A DNA stretch of 64,000 nt, taken from assembly GCF_000807775.2 (NCBI RefSeq), contig NZ_CP047385.1, positions 620,001-684,000 on the forward strand. Reading direction: 5' to 3'. Shown here piece after piece: positions 48,577 through 57,873 of this stretch. A program made the translations under genes and the position numbers. The DNA comes from Pandoraea fibrosis (GTDB taxonomy: Bacteria > Pseudomonadota > Gammaproteobacteria > Burkholderiales > Burkholderiaceae). Within the stretch, counting starts at the first letter, position 1. Each line of letters opens with the position of its first letter. The notes under the pieces are model-generated. The model was not told the origin of the DNA. It saw only the letters and a program-made list of their open reading frames with translations, and searched no databases.

Positions 48577-49848
48577 ATGTCCGAAACGAAAGCTCCCGCT
48601 GTCCTCCATCTCAATGGCCCTGTTCTGCTGCGGCAACTGCGCGAACTGGGGGAAATCGGTGCCGACCCCGTTGCGGGCGGACGCACCCGCGTTGCCCTGA
48701 CCGATGCCGAGAAGGCGGGCCGCGATCAAGTGGTCGCATGGATGCGCGAACTCGATCTCGACGTCGCGATCGATCGCATCGGCAATATCTTCGGCACGCT
48801 TCCGGCGGCCGAGAAAGCCGCCTCGGACGAGGCGGCGCGTCCGCTGATGATGGGATCGCACATCGACACCGTCATCAATGCCGGCGCGCTCGACGGTTGC
48901 TACGGTGTGCTGGGCGGCCTGGCCGTTGTGCGGGCGTTTCGTGACGCGGGCATCGTGCCGTCGCGCCCGATCACCGTGGCGGCGTTCACCAACGAAGAGG
49001 GGGCGCGTTTTCATCCCGACATGATGGGGTCGCTGGTGCATGCCGGCGGCTTGCCGCTCGATGAAGCGCTCGACGCCATCGGCACCGACGGCGCTCGTCT
49101 GGGCGACGAACTCGTGCGCATCGGTTACGCCGGGGAGATGGCGCCCGGCACGCTCGTGCCGCACGAGTATCTCGAACTGCACATCGAGCAGGGACCGATT
49201 CTCGAAGCGGAAGGGATCGAGATCGGTGTCGTCGAGAACTTGCAGGGCATCTCGTGGCAGCAGATCACCGTGCAGGGCAACGCCAACCACGCGGGTACGA
49301 CGCCGACACGCCTGCGTCACGATGCCGGCTATGTCGCCGCAGCAACGGTCGCCGAGTTGCGCCGTATCGCGCTCGAGTCGGGCACCACACTGGCGACGGT
49401 CGGTACATTTCAGGTCGAACCGGGCGTGATCAATGTGATTCCACGCAAGGCCGTCTTCACGGTCGACATGCGCGATCCGGATGAGCAACGGCTGACGGCG
49501 AGCGAGGCACAGCTTTCGGCGTTCCTCACGAAGATTGCCGAGGAGGAGGGGGTACGCGTGTCGACCGAACGTCTCGCGCGCTTCACGCCAGTGGTCTTCA
49601 ATGCCGAATTGGCCGACATCATCGAAGCGAGCGCCAAACGTCGTGGCCTCTCGTACAAGCGCATGACGTCGGGGGCCGGGCACGATGCACAGATGATCGC
49701 GCGCATCGCCCCGGCCGCCATGATCTTTGTGCCGAGCCGCGGCGGCATCAGTCACAACCCGCGCGAGCATACCGACGACGACCAACTCGTGCGCGGTGCC
49801 GAAGTGCTGCTCGATGTCGTCGCGCAACGTCTTGGTGTGAATTCGTAA
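48577..49848 (+). CDS. M20-family zinc amidohydrolase (allantoate/N-carbamoyl-amino-acid hydrolase type)
   Basis: 423 residues from the ATG at 48577, where family similarity begins (MSETKAPAVLHLNGPVLLRQ). An in-frame ATG at 48502 would add 25 residues; neither has a good ribosome site. Metal ligands and catalytic residues are visible: GSHIDTV, DGCYGVLGGL, NEEGARFHPDMMGS, HIEQGP and SRGGISHNPREHT. The lid domain includes the HAGTTP motif. Such enzymes hydrolyse N-carbamoyl, ureido or amide bonds of amino-acid derivatives. Followed by diaminopropionate ammonia-lyase 36 bases downstream, it probably releases free amino acids for it. Confidence 0.87.
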   Translation: MSETKAPAVLHLNGPVLLRQLRELGEIGADPVAGGRTRVALTDAEKAGRDQVVAWMRELDLDVAIDRIGNIFGTLPAAEKAASDEAARPLMMGSHIDTVINAGALDGCYGVLGGLAVVRAFRDAGIVPSRPITVAAFTNEEGARFHPDMMGSLVHAGGLPLDEALDAIGTDGARLGDELVRIGYAGEMAPGTLVPHEYLELHIEQGPILEAEGIEIGVVENLQGISWQQITVQGNANHAGTTPTRLRHDAGYVAAATVAELRRIALESGTTLATVGTFQVEPGVINVIPRKAVFTVDMRDPDEQRLTASEAQLSAFLTKIAEEEGVRVSTERLARFTPVVFNAELADIIEASAKRRGLSYKRMTSGAGHDAQMIARIAPAAMIFVPSRGGISHNPREHTDDDQLVRGAEVLLDVVAQRLGVNS

Positions 49849-49884
49849 GCCAGCCCCCCGAACCACGCAATACCGGAGCCCCCC

Positions 49885-51123
49885 ATGTTCTACGTCAACC
49901 CTCATGCCGTGCGCACGCCGTATCCGGTGAATCTTCAGGACATCATGAGCATGTTTCGTGCGCAGGAGAGCCGCGACTGGCTCGCGCACTGGAATGGACT
50001 GACGCCCGGCAACACACCGCTGCGTACATTGCCTGATCTGGCGGCGTCGCTGGGCGTGGGAAGCGTGCTCGTGAAGGACGAAGCGTTGCGCTCCTCGCTG
50101 GGCAGCTTCAAGGCGCTGGGGGCGCCGATTGCGCTCGTGCGCCTGTTGCTGCGCAAATTTGTGGGGCAAGGGTTCACAGCACAATCGCTGCTGAACGGCG
50201 AACATCGTGACGCACTCGAAGGCTTCACGGCGATCAGCGCGACGGACGGCAATCACGGCCGCGCGCTGGCCGCTGCCGCACAGAGCCTCGGCTGTCGCTG
50301 TGTGATCGTGTTGCACGCGCAGGTGAGCGAAGAGCGGGAACAGGCGATTGCCGCCTATGGCGCCGAGATCGTGCGCATCGCCGGTAACTACGACGCCTCG
50401 GTAGAGGAAGCGGCGGCGCTTGCGGCGCGTCATGGCTGGTATGTCGTTTCGGATACGTCCTACCATGGCTACGAAGTCATCCCGCGCGACGTGATGCAGG
50501 GCTATGCAACCATCGCTGCGGAAGTCGACGAAACGTTGTGTGGCACAGACGCCAACGCAGGCAATCACGACGTCTGTCCCGTGACCCATGTCTTCCTGCA
50601 AGGTGGCGTGGGCGGATTGGCGGCCGGCGTTGCGAGCTATCTTTGGGAACGTTGGGGCGAAGGGCGTCCGACGTTCGTCGTGGTCGAGCCGGAACAGGCC
50701 GATTGCCTGTACCAGAGCGCCATCGCAGGTCAGCCGGCATCGGCATCGGGATCGATCGATTCCGTGATGGCCGGGCTGGCGTGTGGCGAGACGTCGCCGC
50801 TGGCGTGGCGATTCCTGCAACCGTCGGTCGACGCGTTCATGACCGTCACCGATGCTCTGGCCGTCGAAGCGATGCAGCGTCTGGCGCGTGGCAGCGAGAA
50901 CGATGTGCCGTTCGTGGCGGGAGAGTCGGGCGCCGCAGGTCTGGCAGGATTGATGCAGGTCGCGGCAACGCCGACGATGGCAGCGGCTATCGGACTCACG
51001 GCAGATTCGCGCGTTCTGTTGATCAGCACCGAAGGCGCGACGGCCCCGTCCGTGTATGCAGATCTTGTCGGCGAACCCGCCACGTCGGTCGTGCAGCGCC
51101 AGCAGGCGTGGATGGCGCGCTGA
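49885..51123 (+). CDS. dpaL: Diaminopropionate ammonia-lyase
   Basis: 412 residues, fold type II PLP enzyme. The family's starting stretch FRAQESRDWLAHWNGLTPGN is present; the Schiff-base lysine is in LGSFKALGAPIAL (about residue 77), the substrate Asp in ATDGNHGRALA, and the phosphate-binding Gly-rich loop in LQGGVGGLAAGV. It splits 2,3-diaminopropionate (either stereoisomer) into pyruvate and two ammonia. E. coli YgeX is a counterpart, also next to M20-type genes. The gene lies between two amidohydrolases in a divergently regulated set under an Lrp protein, as a catabolic operon. CGGAGC precedes the ATG. Confidence 0.92.
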   Translation: MFYVNPHAVRTPYPVNLQDIMSMFRAQESRDWLAHWNGLTPGNTPLRTLPDLAASLGVGSVLVKDEALRSSLGSFKALGAPIALVRLLLRKFVGQGFTAQSLLNGEHRDALEGFTAISATDGNHGRALAAAAQSLGCRCVIVLHAQVSEEREQAIAAYGAEIVRIAGNYDASVEEAAALAARHGWYVVSDTSYHGYEVIPRDVMQGYATIAAEVDETLCGTDANAGNHDVCPVTHVFLQGGVGGLAAGVASYLWERWGEGRPTFVVVEPEQADCLYQSAIAGQPASASGSIDSVMAGLACGETSPLAWRFLQPSVDAFMTVTDALAVEAMQRLARGSENDVPFVAGESGAAGLAGLMQVAATPTMAAAIGLTADSRVLLISTEGATAPSVYADLVGEPATSVVQRQQAWMAR

Positions 51124-51159
51124 CGTCGTCGTCGAACATCGCAAGCCAAGGAGATACGC

Positions 51160-52326
51160 ATGACGCAGGACATCTATTTCGCCCAGGCGCTGACGGGATG
51201 GCGGCACGCGTTCCATCGTCAACCCGAAACCGGCTTCGAGGAAATCGGCACCTCGCAGAGCGTGGCGACGATTCTTGAAAGCCTCGGGCTGGACGTGCAT
51301 CGCGGCATCGGCGGCACGGGCATCGTCGCGAATCTGCGCGTGGGCGATGGCAGCGGCGCGATCGGCATTCGCGCCGACATGGACGCCCTGATGATCGCCG
51401 AGCAGGCGCCGGGGCGCGAATACGCATCGCAAGTGCCGGGCAAGATGCACGCCTGCGGGCACGACGGGCATATGTCGATGGTGCTGGGTGCGGCGAAGCT
51501 GTTGGCCGAGTCGCGCGACTTCAATGGCACGGTGCGCTTCATCTTCCAGCCCGCGGAGGAACACGGTCGCGGTGCGAAGGCGATGATTGCGGACGGGCTG
51601 TTAACGCGTTTCCCCATCGACGCGATTTATGGCGTGCACAACATGCCGGGCATTCCGGCGGGACGCATTGCAACGCGCACGGGCGGCATCATGGCGAGCG
51701 AAGACAACTTCGTTATTCGCATTCGCGGCAAGGGCACGCATGCGGCGCGTCCGCACATGGGCGTCGATCCGCTGGTGATCGGCGCGCAAATCGTCGTGGC
51801 GCTGCAAACGGTAGTGTCGCGCAATGTCGATCCGGGCCTGTCGGCGGTCGTGTCGTGCACGGAATTCATCACCGATGGGATTCGCAATGCGATTCCCACG
51901 AACGTCGTGATCAAGGGCGACACGCGCAGCTACACGCCAGATGTCCAGCATTTGCTGGAGACACGCATGCGCGACATTTGCATGGGCGTGTGCGCGATGC
52001 ACGGTGCCCATTGCGAGTTTGAATACACCCATGAATTTGCCCCGACCGTGAACCGGGCGGAGAACACGGCGCTTGCCGTGCGTGCGGCGCAGGCGGTGGC
52101 CGGTGAGGCGATGGTCGATGCCGATGTGGCGCCGATGATGGCGTCGGAGGACTTCGGGGTGTTCCTTCAGCACTTGCCGGGCAACTTCGCGTTCATCGGC
52201 AACGGCAGCGGCGACGAGCCGGGGGCGATTCCGTTGCACAACGCCGGTTACGACTTCAACGACGCGATCCTTCCGCTCGGCGCGCGTTACTTTGCACAAA
52301 TCGTGCGCGACAGTCTGCCGCGTTGA
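51160..52326 (+). CDS. M20D amidohydrolase (hippurate hydrolase/N-acyl amino-acid type)
   Basis: 388 residues. Metal ligands: ADMDAL, CGHDGHMSMVLGAA, QPAEEHGRGA, GVHNMPG, and the C-terminal MMASEDFGVFLQHLPG. It hydrolyses N-acyl bonds to give free amino acids. It starts 37 bases after dpaL behind AAGGAGAT, so cotranscription is likely. With the upstream amidohydrolase it suggests that substituted diaminopropionates (N-acyl or N-carbamoyl) enter the pathway; which enzyme does what is not known. No signal peptide: cytoplasmic. Confidence 0.9.
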   Translation: MTQDIYFAQALTGWRHAFHRQPETGFEEIGTSQSVATILESLGLDVHRGIGGTGIVANLRVGDGSGAIGIRADMDALMIAEQAPGREYASQVPGKMHACGHDGHMSMVLGAAKLLAESRDFNGTVRFIFQPAEEHGRGAKAMIADGLLTRFPIDAIYGVHNMPGIPAGRIATRTGGIMASEDNFVIRIRGKGTHAARPHMGVDPLVIGAQIVVALQTVVSRNVDPGLSAVVSCTEFITDGIRNAIPTNVVIKGDTRSYTPDVQHLLETRMRDICMGVCAMHGAHCEFEYTHEFAPTVNRAENTALAVRAAQAVAGEAMVDADVAPMMASEDFGVFLQHLPGNFAFIGNGSGDEPGAIPLHNAGYDFNDAILPLGARYFAQIVRDSLPR

Positions 52327-52347
52327 TCGCGGCGCAGCGCTGGCTGC

Positions 52348-53085
52348 TCAGCGAACCGATACGAGTGGCACGGCCCCGGCATTGACGACGGCGTCGGGGA
52401 GTTCGCGCACGGCTTCAAGCGTCTTTCGGATGTGCGCGGCGAGCAGTGCCGACGCCGTGTCGGCGTTGCGCGCGAGGCAGGCGTCGAAGATCGCCTGATG
52501 TTCTTCGTGTACGTCGCGCGGCACGGGTCGATGCGTGATCGACAAACGCCGGTAGCGCTCCGACTGACGATAGAGGATCGCCAGAAAGTGATGCAGCCAG
52601 CGCGACGGGCACGCCCGGATCAGCACCTCATGAAACGCGCGATTGCGCGCCTCCCATTGGGCGAACTGGCCGCTGTCGCCAGGTTGCCCATCCCCCAGCC
52701 GTTCTTCGGCGAGCGAGAGCAAGTGAAATGCGCTCGTCAGATCGGCCTCCCAGGTGTCGTCTCCCAGCGCCACCGACTGGCGTAACGCCTCGGTCTCCAA
52801 CTGCACGCGCGTCTCGGTAATGTCGATGAAGTCGGCCAGCGAGATCGGCGTGACGCGAAATCCACGATGGCCGTGTTGCACGACGAGGGCGTCGGCGACC
52901 AGCAACGCCAGCGCTTCGCGCAGCGTGCCCGCGCCCACTTCGTAACGATCCTTCAGATGCTCGACACGCAGCTTCTCACCCGGCGCGAGCCGTCCCTCGA
53001 CGATGTCGCTGCGCAAGCGCATGTAGGCGCTTTGCGCCAGCGTGGCGTCGGCAGTCTGAGCGGGAGACGAAGTCGGGCTGTGCAT
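52348..53085 (-). CDS. GntR-family (FCD) transcriptional regulator
   Basis: 245 residues from the ATG at 53085; the long open frame upstream to 53604 has no family similarity and runs antisense to the dehydrogenase. A winged helix-turn-helix (YMRLRSDIVEGRLAPGEKLR, LKDRYEVGAGTLREALALLV) is followed by an FCD domain with conserved H in NRAFHEVLIR, H in DVHEEHQAIFD and H in LAAHIRKTL. It is divergent from an aldehyde dehydrogenase gene; the intergenic palindrome TTCTCGAGAA is a candidate operator for both. The effector is unknown. Confidence 0.87.
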   Translation of the reverse strand: MHSPTSSPAQTADATLAQSAYMRLRSDIVEGRLAPGEKLRVEHLKDRYEVGAGTLREALALLVADALVVQHGHRGFRVTPISLADFIDITETRVQLETEALRQSVALGDDTWEADLTSAFHLLSLAEERLGDGQPGDSGQFAQWEARNRAFHEVLIRACPSRWLHHFLAILYRQSERYRRLSITHRPVPRDVHEEHQAIFDACLARNADTASALLAAHIRKTLEAVRELPDAVVNAGAVPLVSVR

Positions 53086-53329
53086 GCGCGGTGCGGTCAG
53101 GTTCGGGGGAAGTGCCGAGATTATAAGCAGCTTCCCTCCGATTGTCGCAAAAATGAGTAAAAATCGAGATAAATAAAAATTCTCGAGAAAATGTTGACGA
53201 GGACCCGGGCATGGATTTATCGTGTGCTCCATGCGGCTGCCCGTGGTGACACGGGGATGCCGCGCAGCGTGACATGCGTTGGGGCATGACAGCCCCGTCC
53301 CGAAGTAACCGACAGAACGAGAGTGAGAC
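53086..53329. promoter_or_regulatory. Divergent control region with TTCTCGAGAA palindrome
   Basis: 244 bases containing an AT-rich block (53140-53200) with a perfect 10-bp palindrome TTCTCGAGAA (53180-53189) and a TTGACG motif just to its right (53194-53199). A plausible operator/promoter for the GntR gene (-) and the dehydrogenase gene (+). Confidence 0.5.
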
Positions 53330-54784
53330 ATGAAGGATTTCCAGAACTTCATCAACGGTGAGTGGGTGTCCAGCCCCCGCACCTTCGAGAACCGTAACCC
53401 GGTCGACAACCGCCTGATCGGTCTGGTGCACGAAGCCGGGCGTGCCGAGGTGGATGCCGCTGTGCGTGCCGCGCGCGCCGCGCTGCAAGGCCCGTGGGGC
53501 AAGATGACGGTCGCGCAGCGCGTGGAATTGCTGCATGCGGTGGCCGATGGCATCAATCGCCGCTTCGACGACTTCCTTGCCGCCGAGATCGCAGACACGG
53601 GCAAGCCGCACGGTCTGGCGAGTCATCTGGATATTCCGCGCGGCGCCGCGAACTTCAAGGTGTTCGCGGACATGATCAAGAACGTGCCGACCGAGTCGTT
53701 CGCGATGACGACGCCCGACGGCGGCAACGCGCTGAACTATGGCGTGCGCACGCCGCGTGGCGTGATCGCCGTGGTGTGTCCGTGGAACCTGCCGCTGCTG
53801 TTGATGACGTGGAAGGTCGGTCCGGCGCTGGCGTTCGGCAATACGGTGGTGGTGAAGCCGTCGGAGGAGACGCCTGCCACGGCCACGCTGCTGGGCGAGG
53901 TGATGAACGAAGTCGGTGTGCCGCCGGGCGTCTACAACGTCGTCCACGGCTTCGGTCCCGAATCGGCAGGTGCGTTCCTGACCGAGCATCCGGGCGTGAA
54001 CGGCATCACGTTCACGGGCGAGACGCGCACGGGCGAAGCGATCATGAAGGCGGCGGCGAATGGTGTGCGTCCGGTGTCGTTCGAGCTGGGCGGCAAGAAC
54101 CCCGGCATCGTGTTTGCCGATGCGGACTTCGACAAGGCGGTCGCGGGCATTACGCGCTCAAGCTTCGATAACAGCGGTCAGGTGTGTCTCGGAACGGAGC
54201 GCGTGTACGTGCAACGTCCGATCTTCGAGCGCTTCGTGGCCGCGCTCAAGGAACGCGCCGAGTCGCTGAAGCTGGGCGATCCGTATGCCGAGGGGACGAA
54301 CTTCGGGCCGCTCGTCTCGCAGGTGCATCGCGAGAAGGTGCTGTCGTACTACGCCAAGGCGCGTGAGGAAGGCGCAACGATCGTCACCGGCGGTGGCGTG
54401 CCCGATATGCCGCCGTCGATGAAAGACGGCGCGTGGGTGCAACCGACCATCTGGACCGGCTTGCCGGAGACGGCGTCGGTGATCCGCGAAGAGATCTTCG
54501 GGCCGTGCTGCCACATCGCGCCGTTCGACACGGAAGAGGAAGTCATCGCCATGGCCAACGCCACCCCTTACGGTCTCGCTGCGACTGTCTGGACGTCGGA
54601 TGTCAGTCGCGCGCATCGTATGGGCGCGGCACTTGAGGTCGGTGTCTGCTGGATCAACGCGTGGTTCCTGCGCGATCTGCGCACGGCGTTCGGCGGTGCG
54701 AAGCAATCCGGTATTGGTCGCGAAGGTGGCGTTCATTCACTCGAGTTCTATACCGAGCTGCGCAACGTCTGCGTGAAGCTCTGA
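53330..54784 (+). CDS. 2-Hydroxymuconic/aminomuconic semialdehyde dehydrogenase-like aldehyde dehydrogenase
   Basis: 484 residues. Aldehyde dehydrogenase with catalytic Cys in NSGQVCLGTERV (about residue 287), general-base Glu in SFELGGKNPGIV (about 253) and the cofactor site FTGETRTGEAIM. The C-terminus (NAWFLRDLRTAFGGAKQSGI then GREGGVHSLEFYTELRNVCV) is typical of the meta-cleavage dehydrogenases such as DmpC/XylG and 2-aminomuconic semialdehyde dehydrogenase AmnC. No other meta-cleavage genes are nearby, so the physiological aldehyde is uncertain. Its divergent GntR gene probably regulates it. A perfect hairpin terminator follows. Confidence 0.87.
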   Translation: MKDFQNFINGEWVSSPRTFENRNPVDNRLIGLVHEAGRAEVDAAVRAARAALQGPWGKMTVAQRVELLHAVADGINRRFDDFLAAEIADTGKPHGLASHLDIPRGAANFKVFADMIKNVPTESFAMTTPDGGNALNYGVRTPRGVIAVVCPWNLPLLLMTWKVGPALAFGNTVVVKPSEETPATATLLGEVMNEVGVPPGVYNVVHGFGPESAGAFLTEHPGVNGITFTGETRTGEAIMKAAANGVRPVSFELGGKNPGIVFADADFDKAVAGITRSSFDNSGQVCLGTERVYVQRPIFERFVAALKERAESLKLGDPYAEGTNFGPLVSQVHREKVLSYYAKAREEGATIVTGGGVPDMPPSMKDGAWVQPTIWTGLPETASVIREEIFGPCCHIAPFDTEEEVIAMANATPYGLAATVWTSDVSRAHRMGAALEVGVCWINAWFLRDLRTAFGGAKQSGIGREGGVHSLEFYTELRNVCVKL

Positions 54785-54794
54785 GCGAAAACGC

Positions 54795-54842
54795 CGAAGG
54801 CCTCGCTGATCCTCCCGTTGCAGGCGGCCAGCGAGGCCTTCG
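54795..54842. terminator. Bidirectional terminator between dehydrogenase and aminotransferase genes
   Basis: CGAAGGCCTCGCTG (54795-54808) pairs perfectly with CAGCGAGGCCTTCG (54829-54842), 14 bp, loop of 20 bases. It separates two convergent genes. Confidence 0.8.
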
Positions 54843-54870
54843 TTGTAGCATTGGCGGCGCGTGCGGCGCC

Positions 54871-56076
54871 TTACTTAGCCGGCTGGCCGGTCGCGCGCAT
54901 CGCGCACGCCAGTCGTGCCACCCCCTCTTCAATCACCGTGACTGCCGGTGCGGCGAACGAGAGCCGCAGCGATGCTTCGTCGGCATGTTCGGCGAAGAAC
55001 GCCGTACCCGGCACGAACAACACCTTCTCGGCGATCGCGTGGGGCAGCAATTCGCTCGTCTTCACGGCGGCGAGACGCGCCCACACGAACATGCCGCCCT
55101 GCGGCGCGTGGAACTGGATGGCATCGCCCAGCTTGTCGCGCAGCGCAGCGCACATGGCGTCGCACTTGAGTCGATACGCGTCGGTGATCTTCGGCAGATG
55201 CCGTGTCAACGCGCCATCCGCAAGATATTCGGCCGCGACGGCTTGCGTCCACGGCACACTGCATAGATCGACGGTCTGTTTGGCGACCACGCAGCGGCGC
55301 GTAATCTCCGGCGGCGCGACCGTCCAGCCCACACGCAATCCCGGTGCAACGATCTTCGACAGACTTGAGAAGTGCACCATCCAGTCGCGCGAACCCGGCA
55401 CTTCTGCCGTGAGACCCAGCAGCGTTGGCACGGCGTCGCCCGCGAAACGCAAGTCGCCATAAGGATCGTCTTCCACGACCACGAACCGGTACTCCACGGC
55501 CAGCTTCAACAGCGCAATGCGGCGCTCGCGCGAGAGCGTGGCGCCCGTCGGATTGGCAAACGTCGGCACGGTGTACAGAAGCTTCGGCACGGCGATCTTG
55601 CCCTCGCGCAGCAGGGCGCTCAAATGATCGACGTTCAGCCCCTCGGCGTCGACAGGCACCGTCACGATCTTCGCCTGTTGCAGTCGCAATGCCTGCAACG
55701 TTGCCGGATAGGCAGGCTGCTCGGTCACGACGACATCGCCCGGCGCGACCATCACGCGCAACAGCAGGTCGAGTCCTTGTTGCGATCCGGTCGTCACCAG
55801 CATTTCTTCGGCGGCGCACGGAGCGCCGCGCGACGCCATCAGCGAGATGAGTTGGGCCTTGAGTTCGGCGAGCCCGTCGGTCGGGCCGTATTGCAGGCAG
55901 CGCGTCGGTTGCGAGAAGGCGCGGGCCTGCGCCGCGGCGAGCCCGTCGACGTCGAACAGATCGCTCGCCGGATACCCGCCGGCGAACGAGATCATGCCCG
56001 GCTCGGACAGGTATTTGAACAGTTCGCGAATCGGCGAGCCTGCCGGATTGGCGAACGGAGAAGTGAATGCGTACAT
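54871..56076 (-). CDS. PLP-dependent aminotransferase (2-aminoadipate aminotransferase-like)
   Basis: 401 residues, class I/II aminotransferase. MISFAGGYPASDLFDVDGLA, LQYGPTDGLAELKAQ, VTTGSQQGLDLLLRVM, PTFANPTGATLSRERR and the Schiff-base lysine in FSSLSKIVAPGLRVGWTVAP are diagnostic of LysN/ArAT1-type enzymes. It converts 2-aminoadipate to 2-oxoadipate using 2-oxoglutarate. It is third in the leftward hglS-amaB-aminotransferase set; that position fits a lysine-degradation step between AmaB (which makes aminoadipate) and HglS (which uses oxoadipate). Confidence 0.85.
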   Translation of the reverse strand: MYAFTSPFANPAGSPIRELFKYLSEPGMISFAGGYPASDLFDVDGLAAAQARAFSQPTRCLQYGPTDGLAELKAQLISLMASRGAPCAAEEMLVTTGSQQGLDLLLRVMVAPGDVVVTEQPAYPATLQALRLQQAKIVTVPVDAEGLNVDHLSALLREGKIAVPKLLYTVPTFANPTGATLSRERRIALLKLAVEYRFVVVEDDPYGDLRFAGDAVPTLLGLTAEVPGSRDWMVHFSSLSKIVAPGLRVGWTVAPPEITRRCVVAKQTVDLCSVPWTQAVAAEYLADGALTRHLPKITDAYRLKCDAMCAALRDKLGDAIQFHAPQGGMFVWARLAAVKTSELLPHAIAEKVLFVPGTAFFAEHADEASLRLSFAAPAVTVIEEGVARLACAMRATGQPAK

Positions 56077-56241
56077 GCGGGCCTCGCTACGGAAAGCGTG
56101 ACGGAATTCGGCGACTTGGGGGAGGCGGCGCCGAACGCCTCGGCCGTGTTGGCATGAGGCGTCCGGTGCTGACAGACGTTGCGGCCGACCCAGCGGCGTA
56201 GCGCATCGAAATGGGCGACGCCAGGGCCGGCTAGCGCGACT

Positions 56242-57741
56242 TCACTCGATCGAGAAGTCGATGCCTTGCGCGAGCGGCAGGGCGGAGGAGTAGTTCACGG
56301 TGTTGGTGGCACGGCGCATGTAGCCCTTCCACGCGTCGGAACCCGACTCGCGGCCACCGCCGGTTTCCTTTTCGCCACCGAACGCGCCGCCGATTTCGGC
56401 ACCGCTCGGGCCGATGTTGACGTTGGCGATACCGCAGTCGCTACCGGCAGACGACGTGAAACGCTCGGCTTCGCGCAGGTCTGTCGTGAACACGCACGAC
56501 GACAGGCCGTGCGAGGCGGCATTGTTACCGTCGATGGCTTCCGAGAAGTCGCTGTACTTGAGCACGTACAGAATCGGCGCAAACGTTTCGGTCAGCACGA
56601 CTTCCGTCTGCGACGGCATTTCGACGATGGCCGGCTTCACATAGAAACCGTTCTCTGCACCGGCGACGATGTGGCGCTCGCCACCCGTGACCTTGCCGCC
56701 CTGTGCGCGCGCCTGATCGAGGGCGTCCTGCATGCGCTTGAACGCGCCTTCGTCGATCAGCGGGCCCATCAGCGTGCCGCGCTCGAGCGGGTTGCCGATG
56801 GAAACCTTGCCGTACAGCGTCTTCAGACGGTCGACGGTCTTGTCGTAGATGCTTTCGTGCACGAACAGACGGCGCAGCGTGGTGCAGCGCTGGCCTGCGG
56901 TGCCCACGGCCGAGAACAGAATGCCGCGCGGGGCCAGTTCCATGTCGGCGCTGGCCGTCACGATGCCGGCGTTGTTGCCGCCGAGTTCGAGGATCGAACG
57001 GCCGAAGCGGCGTGCGACTTCCACGCCCACCTTGCGGCCCATTTCCGTGCTGCCCGTGGCGCTCACGATGGCCGAACGCGGATCGGCAACCAGCGCTTCG
57101 CCAACGTCGCGGCCGCCGATGATGAGCGAGGTCAGGCCCGCCGGGGCATCACCGAACTCGGCGATGACTTCTTCCATCAGCTTGTTGACGGCCAGTGCGG
57201 TCAACGGCGTCTTCTCCGACGGCTTCCACACGACGGCGTTACCGCACACGAGCGCGAGCGCGGCATTCCACGACCACACGGCGACCGGGAAGTTGAATGC
57301 GGAGATGACGGTGCACACGCCCAGCGGGTGCCACGTTTCGGCCATGCGGTGGCCCGGGCGCTCCGACGCGATCGTCAGGCCGTACAACTGGCGCGACAGG
57401 CCGACGGCGAAGTCGCAAATGTCGATCATTTCCTGCACTTCGCCCAGACCTTCCTGCAGGATCTTCCCGGCTTCGAGCGTGACGAGCGCGCCCAATGCCT
57501 GTTTGCGCTCGCGCAGCTTTTCGCCCAGCAGGCGAACGAGTTCGCCGCGACGCGGCGCCGGCACGTTGCGCCAGGCGGTGAATGCCGTGTGGGCTCGGGC
57601 GAGCGCCGCTTGCGCGTCGGCGACCGAAGCGCTGGCCACGCGGCCGATCAATGCGCCGTCGATCGGCGAATGCACGGCGATGTCGCCGGCTTCGGCCAGT
57701 TTGGCAATGCCCAGTTCGTTGAGGATGGAAGTCGCGTTCAC
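56242..57741 (-). CDS. amaB: L-Aminoadipate-semialdehyde/piperideine-6-carboxylate dehydrogenase (AmaB, ALDH7 family)
   Basis: 499 residues from the GTG at 57741 (AGGGG upstream). No earlier in-frame start looks valid. ALDH7 features: ATWHPLGVCT-type, CVISAFNFPVAVWSWNAAL substitute VISAFNFPVA, SATGSTEMGR, LELGGNNAGIV with general-base Glu, and catalytic Cys in GTAGQRCTTLRRL (about residue 300). It oxidises aminoadipate semialdehyde (in equilibrium with piperideine-6-carboxylate) to 2-aminoadipate, in lysine or pipecolate degradation. It sits between hglS and the aminotransferase gene on the same strand, with gaps of about 130 and 165 bases. Confidence 0.88.
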   Translation of the reverse strand: MNATSILNELGIAKLAEAGDIAVHSPIDGALIGRVASASVADAQAALARAHTAFTAWRNVPAPRRGELVRLLGEKLRERKQALGALVTLEAGKILQEGLGEVQEMIDICDFAVGLSRQLYGLTIASERPGHRMAETWHPLGVCTVISAFNFPVAVWSWNAALALVCGNAVVWKPSEKTPLTALAVNKLMEEVIAEFGDAPAGLTSLIIGGRDVGEALVADPRSAIVSATGSTEMGRKVGVEVARRFGRSILELGGNNAGIVTASADMELAPRGILFSAVGTAGQRCTTLRRLFVHESIYDKTVDRLKTLYGKVSIGNPLERGTLMGPLIDEGAFKRMQDALDQARAQGGKVTGGERHIVAGAENGFYVKPAIVEMPSQTEVVLTETFAPILYVLKYSDFSEAIDGNNAASHGLSSCVFTTDLREAERFTSSAGSDCGIANVNIGPSGAEIGGAFGGEKETGGGRESGSDAWKGYMRRATNTVNYSSALPLAQGIDFSIE

Positions 57742-57873
57742 GTTGATACCCCTATGGAATTCAGTGTTGCCGCCGGTGCCGTTCACCGGGTCGGCGGGTC
57801 GACGAGTGAGAAGGCGGCGCTGGCGCACAAGACGTATTGTGCCCCGATGGCTGCCTGCACTCGCGTCGTTCAG

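Noticed and set aside
48511..51564. 1017-codon - strand ORF
   Set aside because: Antisense shadow of the M20, dpaL and M20D genes, all of which have intact motifs and ribosome sites.
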